Of a stretch of DNA of 64,000 nucleotides, positions 34,760 to 44,805 are shown one piece after another. Source of the DNA: Whalleya microplaca (Eukaryota > Ascomycota > Sordariomycetes > Xylariales > Xylariaceae). Both the position numbers and the translations under genes were made by a program. The notes beneath the pieces were generated by a model. That model did no database searches, was not told the origin of the DNA, and saw only the letters and a program-made list of their open reading frames with translations. Position 1 is the first letter of the stretch. Each line of letters begins with the position of its first letter. The stretch covers positions 124,001 through 188,000 of the forward strand of contig MU385751.1 in NCBI GenBank assembly GCA_022497155.1, written 5' to 3'.

Positions 34760-35748
34760 CTAAACCAGAAGTACCGCATTTACGCAACCGTCGTTCTAGA
34801 GAGCGAATCCATATTAGCTAAATCCAATAACAGTAGCGGGATAGATAGACGGTCAACTCACCTCGCAGTTGTTCGTAATCTGCGCGTACCGACCCCAGGC
34901 TACCTTCCCGCCCGCGGTCGTGAGGCCCAGCTCGGACACGTTCACCTCTATGATGGTGCCCTTGGACAGGACGCCGAGTTGCGTGTACAGCGGCTGCTGG
35001 GGGTTCTTCTTGACGCTGATGATGGGCAGTTGGAGGGTGACGCCGAGCTCGGGGTGTGTCACGTTGGCTTTCTTGTATCTACATGCGGGTTGGGGGTCAG
35101 TATACATATACGTGGGACCAGGGGAACTTTTCCTCGTAAGGACTTACCGTAGACCCATGGGGCGGATGAATCTCTCGTATTTGACAGGCCTCCTCGTGAA
35201 ATCCGGACCAACAAACGTCGGTTTAGTAACCATGCGCTTCCAGCTCTTCTTAGCGGTCTTCTTCCCCGTAGTAACGACCTTGAACATCTCCTCCTCGCTA
35301 ATCCCCCTAACCTTAGGCAGGGGGACGGCGAACTTGGCGGCCTTCTCGGCGCGCTTGTTCTTGATGGCGGAGCTCAGGGCTTTCGCCTGGGTGGGGTTCG
35401 AGCGGTCGAGCAGGTAGTTGGGCAGCGGGGTCTTGGGGTCGGCGTCGTCGGCGGCGCCCTTGACGTTGCGCTCCTCGTGCGCGCGGATCTGCTTGCGCAT
35501 CTGGATCTTCTCCTTGTGCCGCTTCGCCTGGTGCAGCTTCGCGCGCAGCCCCCGCAGGTTCTGCGCGTCCTTCGACGCCTTGTGGCCCTCGCGGGCCTCG
35601 CGCTTGCGCGCGCGCTCCTCGTGGTCCAGGCGTCGCCCGTGCGTCTTGCGGAATTGCTCCATGTACTCGTTCTGAGGCTGGAGGGAGGGTCGGTTAGTAT
35701 GGGCTTGCTTCTCATTGTGTCGGGGCATGAGGGTGCGTGGCTTACCAT
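34760..35748 (-). CDS. NSA2: Ribosome biogenesis protein NSA2
   Basis: Four minus-strand exons: 35746-35748 (the ATG alone), 35148-35677, 34862-35078 and 34760-34795, giving exactly 261 residues, the usual NSA2 length. The N-terminus [20 protein letters not shown], the Arg/Lys-rich helix, [27 protein letters not shown] and the C-terminal VNAVLLV are hallmark NSA2 sequence (eS8-like fold). It acts in nuclear pre-60S maturation (27S processing). The first exon being only the start codon is conserved-looking, since the exon-2 sequence begins with the PQNEY of the family. It is divergent from the mitochondrial bL21m gene. Confidence 0.96.
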
Positions 35749-36196
35749 GATGGCTGGTTTCGCCCTCGAGAGGGACTTAGGACAATATAGGTGTTAGGGG
35801 ATTCTAGACGGTTGAATTGGCTTGTCTGGCTTCGACAAGGTGGACGGAGTGGTAGGTACGTCGAAGTTTCGGCGAGGAAGCTCTCTCTACTGATGGTTGA
35901 AGTGGCCGATAAGAGAAAAAAGTGGTGGTTATCAGTGAAGGGACCCGCCACCAATATTTCAAAAGGCACAGAACGGTACGTACCTATGCAGACAGGGGTT
36001 CGCTCGGATAAACTCAGGCTCAATTCTCAACCTCGACTTTTCTCAGTCTCGTAAGGAAGCTCCATCTGATGATTCCCAAATTCACATCGTGCCTTCTCAC
36101 GACCGGCATTCAAAGGCATTGGGGGACGAAATCGAGCCAATTCGCAATTTTGCTAACCGTCGGACACACATAAAGTCCTCACACCCTCCAACCACA
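35749..36196. promoter_or_regulatory. Divergent promoter region, NSA2 / mitochondrial bL21m
   Basis: 448 bp separate the starts of a cytosolic-ribosome biogenesis gene and a mitoribosome gene, suggesting coordinated expression. No defined motif is claimed. Confidence 0.55.
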
Positions 36197-36847
36197 ATGA
36201 GCCGCTCGCTCCTGCGCTCCGTCCTGGAGTTGCGCACGCCGATAACCCGCCTGCCGCCGTCCTTCCTCCTCCCCATCCGCGCGCGCACCCTGACCACAAC
36301 GCCGCAGCACATCGAACCCACCACACCGCCCACCAGCAGCAGCATCAACGCCGCCGTGCCGCCGTCGCCACCACCACCACCACCAGCAACCACACTCAGC
36401 CCGGCCTCCCCAGAGGTGGTCCCTGCCTCTCCCCCAAGCCCACCAGTAATGCGTGCGCCCATATCCCCCAGCGTAGCCGCCCTGCTGCCCTTACTCCGCG
36501 CGCAGCCCTCGCACTACGTGCAGGTGCACATCCACGGACGCCCGTACCTGGTGACGGAGGGCGACGCGATCCGGCTGCCGGCGAAGATCCGCGACGTGCG
36601 GCCGGGCGACGTGCTGCGGCTCAACCGCGTGTCGGTGCTGGGGTCGCGCGACTACACGCTGCGGGGGTCGCCCTACGTCGACGAGGCGCTCTTCGAGTGC
36701 CGCGCCGTCGTGCTCGGCACCGAATCCGAGCCCCTGCGCATCATCGAGAAGACGAAGCGGCGGAACCGCAAGACTCGGCATGTCAAGAGCAAGCATCGGT
36801 ACACGAGGATGCGGATTAGCGAGTTGAAGATCTTGGAGCCTAAATAA
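36197..36847 (+). CDS. MRPL49: Mitochondrial large-subunit ribosomal protein bL21m
   Basis: Single exon, 216 residues. The N-terminus is Arg/Ser/Leu-rich without acidic residues, typical of a mitochondrial presequence. A Pro/Ser/Thr-rich linker (about residues 35-90) precedes the bL21 domain: SHYVQVHIHGRPYLVTEGD, DVRPGDVLRLNRVSVLGS and a terminal KTKRRNRKTRHVKSKHRYTRM. The start at 36197 was chosen over an in-frame ATG at 36089, because the preceding 36 codons are hydrophilic and mixed-charge while MSRSLLRSV begins a proper presequence. Confidence 0.92.
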   Translation: MSRSLLRSVLELRTPITRLPPSFLLPIRARTLTTTPQHIEPTTPPTSSSINAAVPPSPPPPPPATTLSPASPEVVPASPPSPPVMRAPISPSVAALLPLLRAQPSHYVQVHIHGRPYLVTEGDAIRLPAKIRDVRPGDVLRLNRVSVLGSRDYTLRGSPYVDEALFECRAVVLGTESEPLRIIEKTKRRNRKTRHVKSKHRYTRMRISELKILEPK

Positions 36848-37597
36848 ATGGGTGATTGATGGCATTGGGCTCGCTCTGTCTGGTTGAATGGTATGATATA
36901 TGTGTACTAGTTGGGGCAGGTAGAACCATACCCTAAAAACCAGCGACACTTATCTGTCGAATGTATGTATAGGGGGACATTCGACAAATATATGTACAAG
37001 ACAGCCATGCATGTAGACCCCTAACGCAACTCTGTAAAAGGGTTGAGAGTATTGTACCATATGACATATGTTCAAAACACTACGAATATCAGGCACAAAT
37101 ACAACAATAACACCTCATCTTAACAGCATAATGGCCGACGTAATTTCATTAAGAATGAATAAAATTAATTCGAAGAAGAAAAAGAAGAACATGAGTTCGC
37201 TAAAACGAAGTTTTTCATCATCAAGGCTGCAGGCCGCCCCTCCCGTCTATGTGTTTCCAAAGCAACCCTTTCTTAAAAGGCAGCTGAAGCCCACAAAACT
37301 CCATGGCTATGAACGCAAAGCAGCATATTTCGAAGAAAAAAATGGAGGAAAGACAATAGCTGCCCGCCACGTAATAGCCTAACACGTTCGCCTCACCTGC
37401 GTGAAACCGGTGGTATAAAATAGTCCAGACAGAATAATCCAGACAGGAAATCCAACAATGGAAGAAAGGGGGCTTGGCCATCTTCCACCACCCCCCTTTT
37501 TCAACGGACCATCACCATAATAGTCCAAGCAACCTCCACCATTCTTTTAGTCTCGTAAAGTAGTTCCCCATGAATTTTCCTTTTGCTTCCCCGGGGG
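36848..37597. other. Convergent 3' region bL21m / MPS1
   Basis: 750 bp between stop codons. An A-rich 104-codon ORF at 37068-37382 is low complexity and not supported as a gene. Confidence 0.5.
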
Positions 37598-40438
37598 CTA
37601 CCTGGAGAGATCCCTCCCCACAGCCTTCGCAACGCTGCCCCAGTAGGCATTCGGCCAGACGCTGATGGCCTCGGCCTCGGTGGGCAGGCGTTCGCGACAG
37701 CGCGTGACCACACTCTGAATAATCCGCCCCAGCAGCTCCTCATTAATCGGCAGCTGGCCCTCGGGGGTCTCGACGGGGTACAGGAAGGGGTCCACGGGCG
37801 ACAGCAATTCCCGACACGTGGGGCGCAGGTGCAGGTCGCGCGCGAGGCAGCGGCGCATGGTGCGCAGCAGCGAGGGCGGCACGGGGACGTCGCCGACGCC
37901 GCGCTCGCGGAACTCGATCTCGTACTGCCAGTTGATGATGGCGTGGCAGCGGGCCATCTGGTTCGGGATGTGGCCGAAGGGGGGGGTCCCGTACACCATC
38001 TGGAATAGGATGCAGCCCAGGCTCCAGATGTCGCTGGGCTTGCCGAGCTTCATAAGCTTCGGGCGCGCGACGGCGGGGTGCGCGCTCGCCATGCTGAGGC
38101 TGCTGCTGCTGTGCCGGGGGACGGAAGGGTCCGCCGCGTTCGAGTCGATCAGGCTCTCCGGGCTCATGTAGTTCGGCGTCCCGATCTGCGTCTCCCGGTG
38201 CACGTTGACGGTCTCGTCCGTCTGGATCGCGTTCGCGATCCCGAAGTCGATCAGCTTCAGCCGCCCCTGCACCAGCACGAAGTTCGCCGGCTTCAGGTCC
38301 GAGTGCACGATGTCGTGCGCGTGCACCGCCGCCAGGCACTCCAGCATCTCCTGCCAGTAGTAGCGCACGAACACAGGGTCGAACTTCGCGTTCTCGGGCG
38401 AGAGCCGCAGGCGAAGGAGCGTGTTAAGATCCAGCTCACCCATCTCCATAAGCTAGATGTTGCATGTCGCGTTAGTAAAGAGTCACATAATAAAGGAGGA
38501 CCGAGGAGTTGGTTCATTGCTTACCAGGCTAAGTACTTGTTTCTCTTCGTTCATCTCGTAGTCGAACAGGGTAATGACCCGTTCGACGGTGCTCAGCTTC
38601 TTCAGCAAATCGATTTCACCCTTGTAGCCCCGGACAGTGTTCTCGTCGGCGCCTTCTATGGAAACCCGTTTCAACGCAAACATCTTACCGTTGTCGGCTG
38701 CAACGCGGTACACCTTTCCGCTTCCACCGCGGCCGAGAGAGTCCAGCCGGGTGTAGCATTTACCGTTAACTTTCATATAGTTTCGCCTCCTTGCGGCTTG
38801 AACAGTAGTAGCCGCCCCGGCTGCGGACGTGGCCGCATCCAGGATGGACATCTTCGGAGGCGGCGCCGGTGCTGATCGACGAGGTGTGTTCTGACTTAGG
38901 GATGACAGGGCCTTCCGCTCAGGCGAGGCGGGACGCAAAGCGCCCACCTCAGCAGCACTTGAAGGACGTGCCGAACTCTTCGGTAACTCGGTTTCCAAAT
39001 AGGCGATTCCGGCAGGCTTGTTCCTCTTAAAGGTTGACGGAACTTCATTTTCTTGATCGTGTCTTGCCGGCAACTCGGGCCTCTGCGGAGGGAGTCGATA
39101 ATGTGGGATGAGAATTTCATCTCGATCGGGCGAAGGTTGCCGTTGTTCTGAAGGTCGTTCGTTTTCTGCTGATGGCAGTACTCTCCCGTTCGCGGAACTC
39201 TTGGCGCTAACAGGACTTCCTGAGGCGAGACGGTCGGGCACATAGTACGAAGAGGCAAGGTTATCTCCCGGCTCAAAGTCGCCAAGATCCTGAGGTAGTT
39301 GTCTGTCAGGTTCTTGGCCGGATCGCAGGGCTTCTCCTTCGTTCTCGGCATCTTCCTCGCTCTGTCTCCTTCTGCCTCGGCGAGCCGGACCGCTCAGGAA
39401 GCTTCCGGGTACCTTGCCAACTCTCTTGACACGCATAGAGCCTTGCATCGCTTGGTTCTCCTCGTTGCGGCTCCTCGACCCATTAGAGCCGATTCGGGAA
39501 GCACTGCCCGGATTTGAAGCGCCTTGTTGCCGGGGAGCGGTCTGAGGAGCATCTGGTGCGTCATTTTCCTCAGACTGAGAGGCGTGAGAACGAAACGATG
39601 CAGAGTCTGTTCGTCTCGAAGACACTGCAGAGGAGCCAGCCGATCGACCCCCCTTGCCGGATGACCCGACGGCAATGCGAACAACGCGACCTTGATGGGC
39701 AGGCGTATTAAGGTCCTTGTCCTTGTCCTTGTCCTTGAGCTCTGAACCATCAGCTTTCTCCTCGGCTATACTATCTTGGCTTGGTGGTCGGCCCTTGTTC
39801 TGCGAAGTCGATAATGACGTTGACCTCCTTTTTGAAGGTGGAAAAGGGGCGGCAGCGGCAGCTGCACCTATGGCGGGCGTAGTACTTAATCGCACGACTC
39901 TCTTTCTGACAGGGCTGCTGCTTTCTCTTCGTTGGTTGGACTGGCTGGGTTGACTAGGCTGACTCGGCTGACTAGGCTGGCTCCGCACAGGTGAAGTCGG
40001 CCGTGAAGACAGTTGTGCGCTACTAGCGCGAGTATGTCTCCTTTCTTCGCCGACTGAAGCTACCGACGCACTCAGAGCACTGCGTCTCTTGACAGGCTTG
40101 TCTTGCTCAGAACGGACTGGCGACGAGGGTCGATTGCTTTGAGCTCTAGTCCTCACACGACCGTGGTCCCGGTCCGGTTCGGGTCCTTCGTCATTAAGAA
40201 GGGCTTTGGTGAGAGCACTGAGCTTCATAGGAACAGGGATCTCGTCATCGGAGCTGTCGTTTCCTGCTGCATATTGCGATTTGGATCCATGGACTGCTGC
40301 TGGTGCTGGATTGGACTCGGCGCGGGAGGGCTGAGGCCTCGCGTGAGCACTTCTCAAGCCCGACCTGAGCGAGGATTTCCTCGTGGGTGCCGCGTAATGG
40401 GGACCGGAGGCGGCGGGCGTTGGCGAAGCGGCCGCCAT
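37598..40438 (-). CDS. MPS1: Dual-specificity spindle-checkpoint kinase MPS1/TTK
   Basis: Two minus-strand exons, 38525-40438 and 37598-38452 (72-bp intron), 922 residues. The first 550 are disordered, Ser/Pro/Arg-rich, with short tandem tracts (QPSQPSQ; KDKDKDKD). The kinase domain runs from about residue 560: GRGGSGKVYRV glycine loop, FALKR lysine near 590, HSDLKPANF with catalytic Asp near 690, LIDFGIA with DFG Asp near 707, and activation segment GTPNYMSPE. The EGADENTV and TLLRLRLSP context is MPS1-specific. It acts at kinetochores and spindle pole bodies. The intron splits the kinase N-lobe after QVLSL. Confidence 0.95.
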
Positions 40439-41402
40439 TTGTTGATGTGAAGCTCTGGTGTGTATATCTCGTTGGATACAAGCAATTGGTTAAGAGCGCG
40501 TCGAATCCGCAATTGAAGGTGAGATCGGTCGGTTTAATGGATGTTTTACGTGTCCGAGCAGGTCATGATCCAAAAACTGCAGTCGGATAGCAAAGACGAC
40601 AGGAATGCGGCGCGCAATGCAAAAAGTATGTGGCGCGTTGATGCTGATCGAAGGATGTCCCCGGTTCCCTTGTTCCTACGTTCCAGCTTGGCAGCGTTTT
40701 TCGTTTTTCCCGGCGTTGTCCGGGGCAACCGCATGAATCGGCGTCTTGGTAGCCAATCAGGGGCCGACAATGCGCAAGATGCATATTTATCTATTAGGTA
40801 GCTGCATAAAATCGGTAATGCTGCCCCTCGGTCACATTGCAAAAGGGGATCTCTCCACATTTGCTAGTGTGCTAATTGATGGATAGATGCCAATGCAGTT
40901 ATGCGACACCCTCCCAGCCTCTTCAACCAGTGTCGAAATCGACCAATAAAGACGCAATCACAAGTATAGGTATGGGGATGCGACTGTCAAACCCACAGCC
41001 TCTACTTCCATTGTTGCATAGGTCCTGATCTGTTCCCACCAAGTCATCCCACTTCACGAGAAATGGTGCCATAGATCGTGGCATGGGATAGATAGGGGGG
41101 GTTAAAACCTTCAGATATCATGAACTCGTTTACACGCACTAACACGCGAGCACACTCACACGAAGTCATTTCTACACGTCAATTAAGCCCGTCATGGTGC
41201 AAGCGTACGCCGAGAAGTCGGAGAAGCAGGACTGTATTTGCCTTGGCCAACTCTAGATACCTTAATCGATTCCGATTCCGATGAGACCAATCAGATGCAG
41301 ATCCTTCCACGCCAGATACCATGCACGACCGCCCTAGCCCATTTTTGTGCCACTTCTCCGAAATCGTACTGCTTCGTTGTCGCAAACAGATATATGATCC
41401 GC
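40439..41402. other. Intergenic upstream of MPS1, downstream of P2 gene
   Basis: 964 bp holding the MPS1 promoter and the 3' UTR of the ribosomal P2 gene. No other gene or repeat was seen. Confidence 0.5.
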
Positions 41403-41796
41403 TTACTCGAAGAGACCGAAGCCCATGTCGTCGTCGGACTCCTCGTTCTCTATTGCGACATGTTAGTATATACGGCCAGGGTAGGTGGATATGCAGTAGA
41501 GCCATACCCTCTTCCTTCTCTTCTTCCTTCTCTTCGGCAGCAGCACCACCACCGGCGGCAGCGGCGCCACCAGCAGCCGCACCACCAGCGCCGCCGCTGG
41601 GAACGGAAGCAAGCTTGGAGGAACCCTCGGAGATGAGCTCGTTGATGTCCTTGCCCTTCAGCTCAGACAGGAGCTTCTCCAGTCTGTCGTCGTCAGCCTC
41701 GATGCCGACGGACTCGAGGACGGTCTTGACATCGTCAGCCGAAGGCGAGGTGTTGCCAGCGACGCTGAGGAGGAGGAAAGCTGCGAGGTGCTTCAT
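41403..41796 (-). CDS. RPP2: 60S acidic ribosomal protein P2
   Basis: Two minus-strand exons, 41508-41796 and 41403-41449, give 111 residues. The N-terminus [20 protein letters not shown], the helical [14 protein letters not shown] stretch, the Ala/Gly hinge and the terminal [12 protein letters not shown] are diagnostic. P2 pairs with P1 on uL10 to form the ribosomal stalk that recruits elongation factors. The 58-bp intron (GTATGG donor, TACTAAC, AATAG) separates the acidic tail from the conserved last 16 residues. Reading through it would lose the DDDMGFG end, so the splice is well supported. Confidence 0.96.
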
Positions 41797-41811
41797 TTTG
41801 TCTTTTTGGTT

Positions 41812-41958
41812 CTGTGATCGTCGGTATTTGGTTAGATTGATCCTGTGTTTTCTTGGCTGTGTTCTTTGCGATGCGATGATGATAACAGGGGTGGACGACA
41901 AGATATATGTTGAATCGCAAAGATGCCGACAGATGAGAATGCGCTCGGGAATACTTAC
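41812..41958 (-). other. Predicted 5' UTR intron of the P2 gene
   Basis: On the minus strand a pyrimidine-rich leader ends in GTAAGT (donor at 41958). A TCTAAC branch site and CACAG acceptor lie about 15 bp before the start codon. Ribosomal-protein genes of fungi often have such leader introns. Confidence 0.6.
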
Positions 41959-42874
41959 GAGAGACGAGAGTAATGGTGTAAGAACACGAGAAATCAATCA
42001 ATTTAACCGCAAACCTGGGCGGAGACTGAGCCTTCGAGTTCTGGGAGAAATGTTCGGTATGACGAGGTCGATGTGGGAGTTGTGATCGCTTCGGCGAGAA
42101 AAAGGTTCCTTGTGCGTAAGGTAAGGTAGGGTAGATTTTGTGATGTGCATTGGCTGTGGGCAGCGGGGTGGGTCCTCGGCTATCACCTGATTAGGGTCCC
42201 TCATGAGTGGATTGGAACACTCGGACCAACATTATCTAGATACCTAGGTACTCCGTACCCAACAGATTATCTAAGATAAGGTAGGTAAGGTAGGGAACTC
42301 AGTACCCAGACCGCCCACGTGCCAGAAGTGCTTGAGCCACACAGCTGCGCCCAGCTGGAGCCAAGTGGTCGCGCTGCTGGCGAATTAAAGCATTGAAATG
42401 ACGTATCCAAGCCACGTCCGCATGTGGGACAGGATAACTTTGGATATTGAAGTACTTTGTACAGTTTACCATATGTTAGGTACAGCGTGGTTGCTCGGGT
42501 ACAAAAGTACTTCATTACTTCGTACGATTTCTATGGTCCAAGCCTTCATTTTCTTATCACCACCGCTTGCAGCAAACAATCCCTACACCTAACCACCCGT
42601 GTTCTTTGTGCACTCGATATTGCCTGCCGCCCGTCATCGTTAACCTTGATCGCAGAGGACTCGTGTGAAACATCATCAGTACTCTGGCACCGACATAGCG
42701 AACTCCATCGCTGGTCACCTGCTCGCCATTTCGCACCCGCATCAGCACCTGGTCGAGACAGTCATTGCATATGACACAGCCCGGCGACTTATGACGCCTG
42801 AGGCACACGACAAGTTGTGACGGCGATCCGCCTGCCCTCCCCAGGTTCTCCGTCGCCCGAATACCTCCTTCACC
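41959..42874. promoter_or_regulatory. Divergent promoter region, P2 / SPT2-like gene
   Basis: Holds the upstream parts of both genes. It contains a cluster of TAGGTA/TACCTA and AAGGTA words at about 42235-42300, a sequence style that recurs in other promoters of this window. No binding factor is claimed. Confidence 0.5.
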
Positions 42875-44225
42875 ATGCCGGTATGTGTCAAGATCATCTA
42901 ACTCGCCCCCAAATCCAACTCTTAGTCTGGGTTCTCACACTATGCGCAAACAGATAGGTGACCTCCTCGCCGAGATTTCTGGCGGGAAATCGTCTCCCGC
43001 GCCGTCTGCGCCGTCTGCGAAGACCCAAACGCCATCTGGCGTCAAGCGTAAGGCCGAAGATGATTCCAATAATGTGACCTCGGCAAAAGCCATCAAAGCA
43101 CGGCAGCAGGATGGCTCGTACTCGGCAAGTAAGATTACCCGCAATGCACAGGAGAGTGTCGTTGAACGCTCGTACTTAACGTCGCGTCCAGCGAAAAGTG
43201 CCACCTCGACTCTGCCGCATCGCACAAACTCGCCTTCTACAAACGCCCGGCCGTATCAACCACCCGCGCCGAACGGTCAGCGTACGACCGGATCTTCTTC
43301 TTCAAATGGCAGGCCTACGCCTACGCCGTTGTCAAATTCTTCCCTGTCGAAGCAGTCTTCAGATTCTGCTAGCCGGCCGAAGCTGAACTCGGCCTCGTTG
43401 GTTGCCTCCAAGGTGGCTCCTGCGAAACCCTCTCCTACAACCCCGACCACCACAGATCCGAACAAGGCACCACCCAAGAAAGGATCATTTGCAGAAATCA
43501 TGGCACGCGGTGCCAAGGCTCAGCAGACGATGGGAAAGGTTGGGATGATCCAGCATAAGCCTAATGATAGGCCCATGAAGAAAGAAAGAGACGCTGTGAA
43601 ATCGGAGCAGAAGCCTGGTATGAAGGGACGCCAAGGGAAATCGTCTCTTGGGAATGGTCGATCACAAGCTGCGCCTTCTCGTGATGCTGCACGTCCTGGG
43701 GCTACGCCACGAGATATAAGCCGCAACGGTACTGCAAAGAGCACAAAAGCAGGGGGTAAGCAGAGACCTGGTCCGTCAGAAAGTGAAGTCCCGGAGAAGA
43801 AGGTCAAGAAGTCTGCAACTGCCACAACTGGGTATACCGGAACTGCACGTCCTCGGCCTGGCGCAACGTCGAGCAAGCCATCTGCTTCTAAAAGCAGCCA
43901 GCGTCCTGGGGCTAGTCGTGCAGGTGGTCTCCTTGCCCCTCCGAAACCGAGCCGTCCGAAGAGATACGAAGAAGAATACGACGACGATATGGATGATTTT
44001 ATCGATTATGATGATGAGGAGGAAGAGCCCGATCCTCGTGGCGGTCGTTACGGATATGACTCGGATGCATCTAGTGACATGGAAGCCGGCATATCAGATA
44101 TCGACGTAGAAGAGCGAAGAGCCGAACTTCTAGCACGCGAGGAAGACAAACGTGAGCAAGCTCTAGAAGAGAAGCTGAAGCGAGAGAAGGAAGAGCGGAG
44201 ACGACGTCTGGTTCAAGGACGGTAG
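42875..44225 (+). CDS. SPT2: SPT2-like chromatin protein (histone H3-H4 chaperone)
   Basis: Two exons, 42875-42880 (codes only Met-Pro) and 42954-44225, 425 residues. The N-terminus reads MPIGDLLAEISGGK. A long basic Ser/Pro/Lys-rich disordered middle follows. The C-terminal SPT2 domain carries RPKRYEEEYDDDMDDFIDY, an acidic patch and a charged EERRAELLAREEDKREQALE coiled-coil-like end. SPT2 binds H3-H4 tetramers and acts in transcription-coupled chromatin maintenance. The acceptor at 42953 is used because the earlier AG at 42925 would put the frame into a stop. Confidence 0.88.
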
Positions 44226-44805
44226 ACGAAATCTGTCTGGTAGCAGGCATACCGTATAATGGTTGATACACACAGGTTACAGCGATTACCATCAGCGGGT
44301 ACGGTGCTCTTCCGAACCGGGGTTTATCCCCTTGTTTAGACGTTCATGTTAGACTGAAATTGCATGGAGGCGGCGTTTGTGGGATTAAATCTGGGACAAA
44401 TGTCCTATACTCATGGCAAGGCGTTCGTGGACGCCCAATGTGATGGGCTTTCGAGGACGAAGCAGTGGTTGAGATAATAGTATGTTGTACGAGAAATCTT
44501 TTTAGTTAGATGCTGTACATCCATAGCACAGTTGCCTCCTGGCCTACGGCACAAGCCAACGGCCTTCTAACAATAGTCTTTTCTCATACACCTTATTTCC
44601 AACGACATGTGTAAGTAAGCTACGAGTCGATCTCTCGACAAGTTTTCAACTCATCATGGTGCGTCTTATACTCCAGCCATCATTTTCTCCCCCATTAACA
44701 GGTTCCCATTACCAGTAAACAGGATGTGTATAGTGATGTTCAAGGCTGGCATAGTTGAAGAGTGCAACGCTTGATAAATCGAAGTCATAATCCATCGCTA
44801 ACATA
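44226..44805. other. Convergent 3' region SPT2 / GH43
   Basis: 580 bp between two stop codons; no further feature seen. Confidence 0.5.

Noticed and set aside
36089..36196. N-terminal extension of bL21m from an upstream ATG
   Set aside because: The extension destroys the presequence character that begins at the 36197 start.
37068..37382. 104-codon Lys/Ser-rich ORF
   Set aside because: Low-complexity A-rich sequence in a 3' intergenic region.
37743..38875. Long ORFs in alternative frames over the MPS1 kinase domain
   Set aside because: Same cause: G+C-rich coding exon producing open shadow frames.
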